Shown: positions 8,753 through 17,538 of the stretch, one piece after another
Position numbering within the stretch: position 1 is the first letter of the stretch
Layout of the letters: every line of letters begins with the position of its first letter
From: Vibrio comitans
Lineage (GTDB): Bacteria > Pseudomonadota > Gammaproteobacteria > Enterobacterales > Vibrionaceae
Reading direction: 5' to 3'
Length of the DNA: 64,000 nucleotides
NCBI GenBank assembly: GCA_024346835.1
Contig: AP024867.1
Location: forward strand, 868,001-932,000
Position numbers and translations under genes: made by a program
Notes under the pieces: model-generated
Told to the model about the DNA's origin: nothing
What the model saw: the letters and a program-made list of their open reading frames with translations, nothing else
Databases searched by the model: none

Positions 8753-8841
8753 CGCAGAAACCTCGAATATAAGCAAAATCATAACCACTTTCTAGAGCTT
8801 AATACGCTTGAAATACATTATAAAATTATTAGGTAGTGGTA

Positions 8842-9822
8842 ATGAAAAAGACAATTCTAGCGACATTGCTCGCAACATGTGCAACTTCGGCAATGGCTGC
8901 AGACATCTATTCAAATGATACAACAACCGTTGGTTTAAAAGGCGAAGTAGATGCGTATTTTGCTAAGACTGATATCAATGGTGTTGACTCGGATGCTGGC
9001 GTAGCAGTTTGGGCTAAGATTCAGATGGATGCTGAGCAAAAGGTTACTGATAAAGTAACGGCATTTGCGTCTTTTGAAATTGAAGCAGGTTCTGACTACC
9101 GTGGCACAAGCAACGACGCATCATTTGATGACATCCTAGTTGGCATTAAGATGGAGAACTGGGGTGCAGCTGTTGGTGAGGTAGGTGACCTTGCGGAGTC
9201 TTTAGATGCTATCCAAAAAGACGATATCACTAACGAAGGCAACTACATGGGCTCAACCAGCGGTAACACTCGTGAGTCTGGTGGTGAAGGCCTAGTCGTA
9301 AAAGGTATTGTTGGACCTGTAACTTTGGTTGCTGATGTCTATACAGATACGGATTCCAATATCGACAATACTTTCGGGTTTTCTGCCGACTACCAGCATG
9401 AACACTTTAGCATTGGTGCCTCTTACCTGCAGGGTGAAACAGACCTAGATGAAGACGTACAGCTTTACGGGGCATCAGTTTCAACCTCTTTCAGCAATGT
9501 TTATCTAGCAGCGACATTTGCCGACTTCGAAGGCTTTGATAGCTTTGGATTCTATCCTACGGATTCTGTTGTAGAAGGCTACACAATGGGTCTGGCTGCG
9601 TCTTACCAATTGAACGCTACTCGTTTCTACACGACTTATGCATTTGCTGATATGGATGCAATCGCTGGTGTTGATGAAGGAGAGACGTATAACTTAGTGA
9701 TTGGTGCTGACTATGCAATTGCAGACAACATTCTTGCATTCGCTGAATACCAATACGCAGACGCGGATTGGGCTATCGATGAGTCACAAACTGTAGTTGC
9801 TGGTGTTTACTACAGCTTCTAA
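8842..9822 (+). CDS. Gram-negative trimeric porin
   Basis: A 326-residue outer-membrane general-diffusion porin. The signal peptide MKKTILATLLATCATSAMA is followed by repeated amphipathic strands and many acidic loop residues, and the protein ends in Tyr-Tyr-Ser-Phe, the BAM recognition end. The start at 8842 is preferred over a GTG six bases upstream because it begins the signal peptide. The gene lies alone after the sulfatase terminator and carries its own upstream motif shared with the sulfatase/HlyD region. It may admit the charged sulfate-ester substrates, which is inference. Confidence 0.9.
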   Translation: MKKTILATLLATCATSAMAADIYSNDTTTVGLKGEVDAYFAKTDINGVDSDAGVAVWAKIQMDAEQKVTDKVTAFASFEIEAGSDYRGTSNDASFDDILVGIKMENWGAAVGEVGDLAESLDAIQKDDITNEGNYMGSTSGNTRESGGEGLVVKGIVGPVTLVADVYTDTDSNIDNTFGFSADYQHEHFSIGASYLQGETDLDEDVQLYGASVSTSFSNVYLAATFADFEGFDSFGFYPTDSVVEGYTMGLAASYQLNATRFYTTYAFADMDAIAGVDEGETYNLVIGADYAIADNILAFAEYQYADADWAIDESQTVVAGVYYSF

Positions 9823-10227
9823 TCGACGCAATACCTGATTAATTTATTCTGAGAATGGATTCTCAAAGGTTGCCTATAACCTTTCACAAAAATAGGCTCA
9901 TTCTAGCCAATTTTGTCTATTTCTAGCTTTACTTATCGGGGGATGTGTTCACATATTTAACGTGAATAAAAGCTAGTATTCTTTTAGATATCGATCCACA
10001 TCTCTTGTTTGAGGTGTGGATTTTTTTCCGTTTAATATAGGAAATGGATAATTAAATTTAGATTATCATTAGCTCTTAATTATGGCTGATAAAACAGATG
10101 GCAATTAGTATTGATCTTTTTCTATCAGGGTAATATTGGATCGTACATGAAGCACTTCTGCCACATGCATTGGCTTTGATACCTAAATTGGTATAACTGA
10201 ATTAAGAAGCCAGGATCTGAGCCACCA
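9823..10227. other. 405-bp intergenic region, possible porin 3'UTR small RNA
   Basis: No credible reading frame is seen between the porin stop and the convergent LysR gene. A small hairpin (GAGAATGGATTCTC, about 9851) comes soon after the porin stop. The strong terminator is only at 9994-10027, leaving about 170 transcribed bases after the stop. That layout would fit a long 3'UTR or a 3'UTR-derived small RNA. The remaining 200 bp up to the LysR gene show nothing recognisable. Confidence 0.3.
9994..10027 (+). terminator. Rho-independent terminator downstream of porin
   Basis: ATCCACATCTC pairs with GAGGTGTGGAT (one wobble pair), with a 6-nt loop and seven Ts directly after the stem. It lies about 170 bp after the porin stop. 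Confidence 0.85.
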
Positions 10228-11166
10228 TTACTCATGTTCTAACTTGTATTTGTCTAGATACACCTGAATTTTCTTTGATATTGAAAAAATTGTCTCTCTA
10301 AGCCAAGTATGAGCAGGGTCATTGTCGAGCCGTTTTGGCCAGACTAGGTAGGTGCTCATAGAGGTATGCTCAAACGGTGGAGTGAATACCTGCAGTTGCA
10401 GTCGGTCTTTGAACTGCAGCGCTAGTGATAATGGCACTACAGCCAGGCAATCAGTTTGACTGCAGAGCATCAAGTTACTAAACAGAGTGCGCCCATGATA
10501 GGCCACATTTCGTTTGGATAAGTCGATATTGGTGTAATGGGTTAGGCTATACAGGCTGTTTCTTTTTCGCTCAAGTAGGGCGTGTTTTTCTTGCATAAAT
10601 AGTTCTGCGGTCAGCGTTCCTTGTATGCGAGGATGATCTTGGCTGCACACTACAACAAAACTATTTTCCAAAAGTTTTGTACTTTGAATGCTTGCCTGCT
10701 TTGACGGCAAGATATCAATCAATAGGTCGACTTTTTGACTCATTAAATCGTCGTACATTTTGCTTTCATCAGAAGGCTGGTCAAACACTTCTAGCGTGAT
10801 ATCTTCGGGTGTCGTTTTAGCAAATCTATCCATAAGTACCCACTGCAGATGCTCAGGAGCGGTAATCACAAACTGACGCTTGGCAGTAGCAGGATCAAAT
10901 TCCCCCATTGATTGGAATACTTGATTGAGTTGGTTGATTGGCTCTTGTACTTGCCGGTAAAGGTTTTTGGCATAGCTGGTGGGCTCAATACCTCGGCCTT
11001 TACGCAAATACAGCTCCTGTCCCAGTTGCTTTGATAAACGGGCCATTGCGGTGCTTACTGTCGACTGATTGGTATTTAACTGCTCCGCAGCTTTGCTCAA
11101 GCTACCTTGCTCTATCACTGCAGCAAATACAGCCAGTAGATTAAAGTTTGGGATATCGTTTTGCAT
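10228..11166 (-). CDS. LysR-family transcriptional regulator
   Basis: A 312-residue LysR regulator. The helix-turn-helix occupies residues 7-66 (LLAVFAAVIEQGSLSKAAEQ, LNTNQSTVSTAMARLSKQLG). The effector-binding domain covers about residues 95-295. It is divergent from the exported alkylsulfatase gene, and a perfect 14-bp palindrome lies in the 189-bp gap. It is therefore the likely regulator of that sulfatase; this is inference from arrangement. The ligand is not known. Confidence 0.88.
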   Translation of the reverse strand: MQNDIPNFNLLAVFAAVIEQGSLSKAAEQLNTNQSTVSTAMARLSKQLGQELYLRKGRGIEPTSYAKNLYRQVQEPINQLNQVFQSMGEFDPATAKRQFVITAPEHLQWVLMDRFAKTTPEDITLEVFDQPSDESKMYDDLMSQKVDLLIDILPSKQASIQSTKLLENSFVVVCSQDHPRIQGTLTAELFMQEKHALLERKRNSLYSLTHYTNIDLSKRNVAYHGRTLFSNLMLCSQTDCLAVVPLSLALQFKDRLQLQVFTPPFEHTSMSTYLVWPKRLDNDPAHTWLRETIFSISKKIQVYLDKYKLEHE

Positions 11167-11210
11167 TGCCTCTAAATACCTTTTAAACCTCTAAACTCAT
11201 TATTCATAAT

Positions 11211-11224
11211 ATCGTAATTACGAT
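11211..11224. promoter_or_regulatory. Perfect 14-bp palindrome, candidate LysR operator
   Basis: ATCGTAATTACGAT is fully self-complementary and contains a T-N11-A core. It lies 45 bp upstream of the LysR gene and 132 bp upstream of the alkylsulfatase start, a usual position for an autoregulatory LysR-box. Confidence 0.5.
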
Positions 11225-11355
11225 GTTTTGATATCATAATGCATCATTTATTTGATGTTATTTGGGCCTTAATATCATTTCTAACTAGTTCTCGTTGTGC
11301 TCTTGAAGTGCTGTTCGAGAATTCGACTATTAAAATTAGTTAGGTATTACTCCCT

Positions 11356-13326
11356 ATGACAAACACATTTCGAAAAATGTCCCTACCTGCCACGATAGTT
11401 GGCGTGCTTTTTGCCTCCAATGCCCTAGCAAACACGGCCGTTGTAGAAGCGACGTCAAAAACCGGCCAAGAGCTTCAAACCAGCAATGCGGTTCAGTATC
11501 AGAATGTTGATATGGATGCACGTTACAGCGATGGCGTGTTGTTTGAGCACGAATCAAACCTATTCTGGGGTAAGGGTGAACGCATCAAGGTATTGTCTAC
11601 GACAGGAAATACTCTAGCCTACACAAAAGAATCAGAATACGTTCACCCAATCTTGACCAAACATGGTCGTAAGATGGATCAAGCGGTAATTCAAGTGGAC
11701 GACAACGTGTATCTTGCATACGGGTTTGGCCTTGATACGCCAGTGATGATTGAGGGTGATGACGGTATCATCATTGTTGATCCAGGTGAGTCTGTACAAA
11801 TGGCGCAAGCGGCCAAAGAGCAGTTTCGCAAGATCACTGATAAGCCAGTGAAAGCGATCGTTTATTCTCACAACCATATCGACCATATCTCGGGCGTGCG
11901 TGCGTGGACCAATGATGAAGAAGTCGCCTCAGGCGAGGTACAAATCATTGCTCAAGAAGGGCTAACGGCAGCGGTTGCCAACTGGTCTTCTAATCTAGGT
12001 ACACTATTTGGTCACCGCACTTCATATACAGGTGCAAAGCATGTTGAAGAGGGTGAGCACGGTACGGTAAATGATGGTCTTGGTCCTCGTTTCATGCAGG
12101 GTGATATCTCGTTCATCGAGCCTAATGTGGTATTCAAAGACAAGATCGAAACGACTATTGCTGGCGTTAAACTAGAGATCGTTAACGTACCTTCTGAAAC
12201 CAAAGATGAGATCGTGGTTTATCTGCCAGAGCAAAAAATCCTGCACGCGGCAGAGGTACTACAGGGTGAAAACTTCCCTAACATTCACACCATTCGTGGT
12301 ACTAAGTTCCGCGATCCATCGATGTGGTTCAAGGGTATCGACATCATGCGCCAGTTTGATACTGAGGTGATGATTAATTCTCATGGTCGCCCTGTTGAAG
12401 GTAAAGAAGCAGTCGATAATGTGCTAACAGCCTATCGTGATGCCATCCAATACACCCACGACCAAACGATTCGCTACATGAATAAGGGCATGACACCGGA
12501 TGAGTTGGTTGAAGTGGTGAAACTTCCTAAGCATCTTGCGGAGCATCCATGGCTCGGAGAGCACTATGGTACGGTTGCGCATGCGGTACGTCAGATCTAT
12601 GTAGGCTACAACGGCTTCTTTGAAGGCGACCCTTGGCAGCTAGAACCAATGGCTTATGAGCAGCGCGCTAAAGCATTCATTGAGATCATGGGTGGTCGTG
12701 ACAACATTATGAAGACAGCAAGTGCTGCTATTGAAGCTGAAAACTACACTTTTGCTGCTGAGATACTGTCTTACCCAATCACAGTGAATAAAGATGATAT
12801 GGAAGCGCGTAAGCTAAAAGCGACAGCGTATAAAGCGTGGGCTTCGGATCAAGTGAACATTAACTGGCGCAACTGGGCACTTAACGCTGCCGCTGAACTA
12901 GAGGGTACTCGAGACTTTTCTAACATGATCAGCTTTGCCTCTGTCGATGTGCTAACTGCGCTTCCTAGCAAGCAGATCTTTGACATGATGACGTCGACCC
13001 TGATTGCTGAAAATACACTCGATGTGAACATGACGTTGGTGTACAACTTCTTTGATACCAATGAGTCTTTCACCATTGAGATTCGTAACGGCATTGCTCA
13101 GCTTCATGAACAAGCGCTAGCGAGTGCAGATGTAGAGATCAACACCACTAGAGCTAGCTTAAATGACATCCTGATGGCAGGTGCAAATGGCCAGCAAGTG
13201 ATGGGGCAAAAATTGCAAAGTGGTGAGTTTGCTTTTGCAAATGGCGATATTCAAGGCTTCGGTTTATTCATGAGCTACTTTGACAAGCCAATGGCGCCAC
13301 AAGACATCATGTTGATTGTTCGCTAA
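11356..13326 (+). CDS. Exported linear alkylsulfatase, metallo-beta-lactamase fold (SdsA1/YjcS-like)
   Basis: A 656-residue enzyme of the SdsA1 family, which cleaves primary alkyl sulfates such as dodecyl sulfate to alcohol and sulfate. The signal peptide ends near residue 25 (ASNALA). The metallo-beta-lactamase metal motif H172-N-H174-I-D176-H177 is intact (SHNHIDHISG). The later ligands fit AAEVLQGENFPN and NSHGRP. Residues about 410-525 form the helical dimerisation region. The C-terminal 120 residues are an SCP2-like substrate-binding domain. It is divergent from a LysR regulator and followed by a strong terminator, so it is a single-gene transcript. It is distinct from the formylglycine sulfatase at 7048. 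Confidence 0.92.
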   Translation: MTNTFRKMSLPATIVGVLFASNALANTAVVEATSKTGQELQTSNAVQYQNVDMDARYSDGVLFEHESNLFWGKGERIKVLSTTGNTLAYTKESEYVHPILTKHGRKMDQAVIQVDDNVYLAYGFGLDTPVMIEGDDGIIIVDPGESVQMAQAAKEQFRKITDKPVKAIVYSHNHIDHISGVRAWTNDEEVASGEVQIIAQEGLTAAVANWSSNLGTLFGHRTSYTGAKHVEEGEHGTVNDGLGPRFMQGDISFIEPNVVFKDKIETTIAGVKLEIVNVPSETKDEIVVYLPEQKILHAAEVLQGENFPNIHTIRGTKFRDPSMWFKGIDIMRQFDTEVMINSHGRPVEGKEAVDNVLTAYRDAIQYTHDQTIRYMNKGMTPDELVEVVKLPKHLAEHPWLGEHYGTVAHAVRQIYVGYNGFFEGDPWQLEPMAYEQRAKAFIEIMGGRDNIMKTASAAIEAENYTFAAEILSYPITVNKDDMEARKLKATAYKAWASDQVNINWRNWALNAAAELEGTRDFSNMISFASVDVLTALPSKQIFDMMTSTLIAENTLDVNMTLVYNFFDTNESFTIEIRNGIAQLHEQALASADVEINTTRASLNDILMAGANGQQVMGQKLQSGEFAFANGDIQGFGLFMSYFDKPMAPQDIMLIVR

Positions 13327-13356
13327 TCCCTGATTAGACGACAAGATATCAACGTT

Positions 13357-13379
13357 AAAGGGACCTTAGGGTCCCTTTT
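13357..13379 (+). terminator. Rho-independent terminator after alkylsulfatase
   Basis: AAAGGGACC-TTAG-GGTCCCTTT forms a perfect 9-bp stem with a 4-nt loop and ends in Ts, 31 bp after the stop codon. Confidence 0.85.
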
Positions 13380-13412
13380 GTCTGAGGAAACCTTCTGTTT
13401 GAGGAGAGTACA

Positions 13413-13904
13413 ATGTTAAAAATCGGTGCTGTGGTCGCTTTGTGTATTTACTCTACCACCGCCTTAGCGTGCGGGCTTCATCAAAGTACAGGCTTCAATA
13501 TGGCAATAGAAGAGGGTTCTCTTGATGTGTTTGCCAGCGTGATAGAGGTTCGCCAGTCAGGGGAGTTGAACAACATCAACAAGCCCGATCATTTCCGAGT
13601 ATTCAGCTTTAAGTCATCGCTTGAAAAAGCGCACCCTAACCAAACTGATTTCTCTATATTTGAGGCGATCAAAGGGCATTATAGCGACGTTACTATGGGG
13701 GCGAATGTTCAGATAACCGGAAAAGATAGCTTGCCTACTGATGAGGAAGTATTGCTGATCACGGAACTGGATGTGTTAGATGCTCTTGCAACAGGCACTC
13801 TTTCTTGGGAGCAGGCAAAGCAGGCAGATCTGGTGCGAATCAACGGTCCTGAAAAGAGAAAACGAGCTTTAAACCTGTGGTTCTCACAGATATTCCAGGG
13901 TTAG
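13413..13904 (+). CDS. Small exported protein of unknown function
   Basis: A 163-residue protein with a signal peptide (MLKIGAVVALCIYSTTALA) and a Cys directly after the cleavage site (ALACGLHQS). That resembles a lipobox, but it may simply be a periplasmic protein. The ribosome site GAGGAGAG stands 6 bases before the ATG, so translation looks real. No family is recognised. It follows the alkylsulfatase terminator and seems to be separately transcribed. Confidence 0.6.
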   Translation: MLKIGAVVALCIYSTTALACGLHQSTGFNMAIEEGSLDVFASVIEVRQSGELNNINKPDHFRVFSFKSSLEKAHPNQTDFSIFEAIKGHYSDVTMGANVQITGKDSLPTDEEVLLITELDVLDALATGTLSWEQAKQADLVRINGPEKRKRALNLWFSQIFQG

Positions 13905-13976
13905 AAGTACTATTCATACACTTGTGCATGAGTGTAAAGAACTGCGTTTCATTGCGGCTTTTCAAATCGATAGTGA

Positions 13977-14000
13977 GGCCTGTTTATGTTCTAACAGGCC
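13977..14000. other. Strong hairpin between convergent genes
   Basis: GGCCTGTT and AACAGGCC form a perfect 8-bp stem with an 8-nt loop between the small exported gene and the convergent glutaredoxin-like gene. No T-run follows on either strand. It may still end transcription or protect the 3' end. Confidence 0.4.
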
Positions 14001-14024
14001 ATTGCATTGCCCTGTGTTTCTACG

Positions 14025-14384
14025 TTACGCAAATTCTTTCTGTAAATAAGCCACAATATCTTTAGATTCATACATCCAAGTTTCATTGCCTTGTTGTGTG
14101 ATCTTAAGACACGGCACTTTAACGCGACCGCCGCCACTCATTAGTTCTTCACGAGCTACTTCATCATGTTTTGCATCTTTAAGCGCGACATCGACTGATT
14201 GACGCTTCATTTCACGACGAACCTTGACGCAAAATGGGCAAGCTTCAAATTGGTACAGCGTTAAATCATTGGCTTTTTCATTGGCCGCTTGCTGTGCTTC
14301 TTCAGACCTTTTGACTCCGCGTGGTGTGAAGATGAAGTTGAGCAACAAGATAATCTTTCCTAGAACAATCCTGATAAATTTCAT
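14025..14384 (-). CDS. Membrane-anchored glutaredoxin-like protein
   Basis: A 119-residue thiol-redox protein. An N-terminal hydrophobic segment (about residues 3-19) is followed by a basic linker and a glutaredoxin fold with a CPFC active site near residue 50 (FEACPFCVKVRREMKR). The cis-Pro region VKVPCLKI and the glutathione-site-like YESKDIVAYL are present. It should reduce disulfides or glutathione mixed disulfides at the inner membrane; with a single anchor, the side it faces is not certain. It has no operon partner. Confidence 0.8.
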   Translation of the reverse strand: MKFIRIVLGKIILLLNFIFTPRGVKRSEEAQQAANEKANDLTLYQFEACPFCVKVRREMKRQSVDVALKDAKHDEVAREELMSGGGRVKVPCLKITQQGNETWMYESKDIVAYLQKEFA

Positions 14385-14936
14385 TGTGACCTTTCTAATA
14401 GTTAGGTTTTGAGAATAAGTCTCAATGCTCTATTAAATCCCTTCTAGAGTCAATTTGCTTACGCAGTTGCTGCTAGCTGAAACACAGCTTTTCTGGGCTG
14501 GCGCAGCTTTGCTACTTACCCTTAAGACCTGATGAAACCTTCTTAAATGACGCAATAGTGGGTTTGGATACAGATTTAGCCTTGTGAACATGAGGTTAAT
14601 CCTCAGTTATCTAAGGTTTGCTTGTTGATGAATTTACGTGAAATTTTAATCTTAGAGTGACTTTTTTGTGCAAGGGTCAATTGCTATTTTTCATTTCCTA
14701 GCGAGTAAATCTTCTAAATGTGTATTAGCACTCAACTCTGTGATCTTTTGTCTTCCAACATGGAACTTAACTTTAACACTCTGAATTTAAAGGAGTATTT
14801 ATAGATGTTTATTATGGGTTTCTGATATTGCTCACATAAATAAAATAACATAATGCCTTTGCTAGTTTGGGCAAATGAACAATGGAATCATAACGATAAG
14901 AATGAAAGGCAATTAATTTGTACCCGGAGAATAATA
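14385..14936. other. 550-bp intergenic region with a possible six-codon leader
   Basis: This gap separates the divergent glutaredoxin-like and symporter genes. Near its right end, AAAGGAG is followed nine bases later by a six-codon frame, ATG at 14805 to TGA at 14825 (MFIMGF). It could be a leader peptide for the symporter transcript or chance. No tRNA, riboswitch core or clear terminator was recognised in the rest of the gap. Confidence 0.25.
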
Positions 14937-16337
14937 ATGAATACGATTAAGCTATCCGTAAGAGAGAAGGTTGCTTACGGCTTAGGCGATACCGGCTGTA
15001 ACTTTGTCTGGCAGACAGTAATGCTTTTCCTTGCCTATTTCTATACCGACGTTTATGGGCTTTCTCCCGCTCACATGGGCACAATGTTCCTATTAGTCCG
15101 ATTTATTGATGCAGTCACTGATCCTCTGATGGGATCTCTTGTTGATCGCACAAAATCAAAGCATGGTCGCTATCGTCCTTACTTGTTGTGGATGGCCGTG
15201 CCATTTGGCATCGCGTGTATGTTCGCCTTTTATACACCTAGTTTTGGTGAGACAGGCAAGATTGTTTATGCCTATGCCTCGTACATTTTCCTAACCCTTA
15301 TGTACACCGCAATCAATGTTCCTTATTGCGCTATGGCAAACGCCTTGTCTAACGACTCAGAAGAGCGCACATCATTGCAGTCTTACCGCTTCGCTTTGAG
15401 CACCGCTGGTGGTCTGGTTGTTGCGACAGTGGCGTTGCCATTAGTTGGTTTGATTGGTGATGGTGATTTGCAAAAAGGCTACCTTGGCGCGATGGCAGTA
15501 ATGGGGGCTATTGCGATTGCGTTGTTCTTTGTTAGCTTTGCGAACACCAAAGAGCGCCACGTTCCTGAGGTGGAAGAAAAACAATCCGTATGGGCTGATT
15601 TGAAGTTACTTTTGTCCAATGACCAATGGCGTGTACTGTTTATCGTCAACATTGTTTTGCTAACGGGTGTGGTGCTTAAAGGCGCGACGACTATGTACTA
15701 TGTAAACACTGTGATGGGGCGCGGTGACCTAGCAACTCTATTCATGGTTGCGGGAATGCTGGCTGCTATTGCAGGAGCGATGTTGTCGTCACCACTGTTT
15801 GGTAAATACAACAAGCCTACCGTTTATCGTGTATTGATTGTTATCTCTGGTGTTATCTCAATGCTGATGTACGCTGTTGATCCTTCCAACGTGACTATGA
15901 TATTCGCTATCACTATTGTGCTTGGGTTGGTGCAAACAGCAACAACGCCAATTCTTTGGAGCATGATGTCAGATGTGGTGGATTATGAGAAAACACGCAG
16001 CAATCGCTCTTTAAGCGGGATGGTCTTTTCTACCAACCTCTTCGCTATCAAGCTTGGCATTGCATTGGGTGGTGCCGCTGTTGGCTGGATACTGGCATGG
16101 TCAGGCTATGTGGGTGGCGCTGAAGTGCAAACTGCAGAAGCTGTGAACTCCATAAACCTGCTGTTCACTGTGGTCCCAGGGGTGATGTTTGCTTCTCTTG
16201 CGGTGTTTATGATGTTTTATAAACTGGACCAACAAAAGCTTAAGCAGATCAAAGCACTTCTAGAACTCGATGCTAAGGAACCAGCTCAAGAAGTTGAGGT
16301 TTCTGAGGCTGGATTGAAGGTTCAGCTTAGTCAGTAA
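14937..16337 (+). CDS. GPH-family sugar:cation symporter (MelB-like)
   Basis: A 466-residue, 12-helix inner-membrane transporter of the glycoside-pentoside-hexuronide family. Family features are the N-terminal YGLGDTGCNFVWQ, the motif DPLMGSLVDRTKSKHGRYRPY after helix 2, and the WSMMSDVVDYEKTR stretch in the second half. The start at 14937 is chosen for its GGAG ribosome site and because the family's N-terminus begins there. It is the first gene of a module with an aldose 1-epimerase and a fucose/arabinose-type isomerase, so it probably imports a monosaccharide or small glycoside. A terminator follows, so the epimerase has its own promoter. Confidence 0.88.
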   Translation: MNTIKLSVREKVAYGLGDTGCNFVWQTVMLFLAYFYTDVYGLSPAHMGTMFLLVRFIDAVTDPLMGSLVDRTKSKHGRYRPYLLWMAVPFGIACMFAFYTPSFGETGKIVYAYASYIFLTLMYTAINVPYCAMANALSNDSEERTSLQSYRFALSTAGGLVVATVALPLVGLIGDGDLQKGYLGAMAVMGAIAIALFFVSFANTKERHVPEVEEKQSVWADLKLLLSNDQWRVLFIVNIVLLTGVVLKGATTMYYVNTVMGRGDLATLFMVAGMLAAIAGAMLSSPLFGKYNKPTVYRVLIVISGVISMLMYAVDPSNVTMIFAITIVLGLVQTATTPILWSMMSDVVDYEKTRSNRSLSGMVFSTNLFAIKLGIALGGAAVGWILAWSGYVGGAEVQTAEAVNSINLLFTVVPGVMFASLAVFMMFYKLDQQKLKQIKALLELDAKEPAQEVEVSEAGLKVQLSQ

Positions 16338-16356
16338 CCGAAACCATTGAATATTT

Positions 16357-16387
16357 AAATAGCCTCCTTACGGGAGGCTATTTTTTT
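16357..16387 (+). terminator. Rho-independent terminator after the symporter
   Basis: AAATAGCCTCC-TTAC-GGGAGGCTATTT is a near-perfect stem followed by a run of seven Ts, about 20 bp after the symporter stop. Confidence 0.92.
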
Positions 16388-16458
16388 ACCTAAATTGAGT
16401 TCACAAATACATTTTTTCTCAATCTGGTTTTTAAAAAACATAATAGAAACTCTCCTAT

Positions 16459-16482
16459 TAATAGAAGAAAATAATTCTATTA
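16459..16482. promoter_or_regulatory. Inverted repeat before the epimerase gene
   Basis: TAATAGAA and its exact complement TTCTATTA are separated by 8 bases, 21 bp before the epimerase ATG. A third direct copy of TAATAGAA lies at 16441-16448. The cluster of copies suggests an operator for a sugar-responsive regulator, but none is encoded next to it and the region is AT-rich. Confidence 0.4.
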
Positions 16483-16503
16483 GCTTATTAGTAGGGTTTT
16501 AGA

Positions 16504-17526
16504 ATGAAAGACGTTAAGACATCTAATTGGGGAGATTATAAAGTATTCTCTCTAATTAATAATAAAGGTACACAGGTTGATATATCCGATCTTGGAGGTT
16601 TGATAGTTAATTTTTATACCAATGATATAAAGGGAAATAGAAAAAATATTGTTTTGGGCTATGACACCCCAGACGAATATTTGAGTGGCAAGTGCTATTT
16701 AGGTTGCCTTGTTGGGCCATGGGCCAACAGAATTGCTAACGGTCACTTCTCTATTGGTGAAAAAGATTATCAACTTGAATGCAATGAAGGCACCAATCAC
16801 CTACACGGTGCTTCTGCCGGACTTGGCAATAAACGCTGGAATGTAGAGTGCACAGACAATGCGACTTTGTTACTCACTACTATGGTTCAAGGTGGCGAAG
16901 CGGGCTACCCATGTGATATTGAGTTTAAAGTTGAGTATCACCTATCTGAAGACAACGCTCTTAGCATTAATTACCAAGCATTTCCGCAGGCGATGACACC
17001 AATCAATATGACTCAGCATACCTACTTCAATCTAGGAGAAAGGGAAGATGTGCTCGATCATTTTATTCAGATTGAAGCAAATGAGTACTTGCATGTTGAC
17101 GCCTTAGCTATTCCTTTGTTTGCGTCTCCCGTTGAAGATACTCCGTTTGATTTACGCAAAGGGCTAGTGATTAAAGACGGGTTAGGCCATTCAAATGAAC
17201 AGTTAGAAAACGCAGGTGGGTACGATCATTGCTGGTGTTTTTACTCAACAGAAATGAAACCTGTTGCAAGAGTTCATGAAATAAATTCAGGGATAGAATT
17301 GCAGGTCGCAACTGATCAAATAGGCATGCAATTTTACAGCGGTAATTTTCTAAATAATGAGTCTGGACGAGGCTCTAAAAAATATAACAAACATGCCGGG
17401 TTTTGTTTGGAAACGCAATGTTACCCAAATCAAATAAATATGGATAACAAACAAGATTGTATTTTTGGTCCAAATAAACATTACCAGCACAATGTAATTT
17501 ATAAAGTATTAACTACAAAAATTTAA
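16504..17526 (+). CDS. Aldose 1-epimerase (galactose mutarotase family)
   Basis: A 340-residue cytoplasmic mutarotase interconverting alpha and beta anomers of an aldose. Family residues are visible: NHLHGASAGLGNKRW (first His), the catalytic His in NMTQHTYFNLG, the acidic YDHCW segment and the catalytic Glu in GFCLETQCYPNQIN. Both ends of the gene are more AT-rich than its middle. The isomerase gene begins 12 bp after its stop, so the two are cotranscribed. The sugar could differ from galactose given the isomerase neighbour. Confidence 0.9.
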   Translation: MKDVKTSNWGDYKVFSLINNKGTQVDISDLGGLIVNFYTNDIKGNRKNIVLGYDTPDEYLSGKCYLGCLVGPWANRIANGHFSIGEKDYQLECNEGTNHLHGASAGLGNKRWNVECTDNATLLLTTMVQGGEAGYPCDIEFKVEYHLSEDNALSINYQAFPQAMTPINMTQHTYFNLGEREDVLDHFIQIEANEYLHVDALAIPLFASPVEDTPFDLRKGLVIKDGLGHSNEQLENAGGYDHCWCFYSTEMKPVARVHEINSGIELQVATDQIGMQFYSGNFLNNESGRGSKKYNKHAGFCLETQCYPNQINMDNKQDCIFGPNKHYQHNVIYKVLTTKI

Positions 17527-17538
17527 GACGAGATAATT

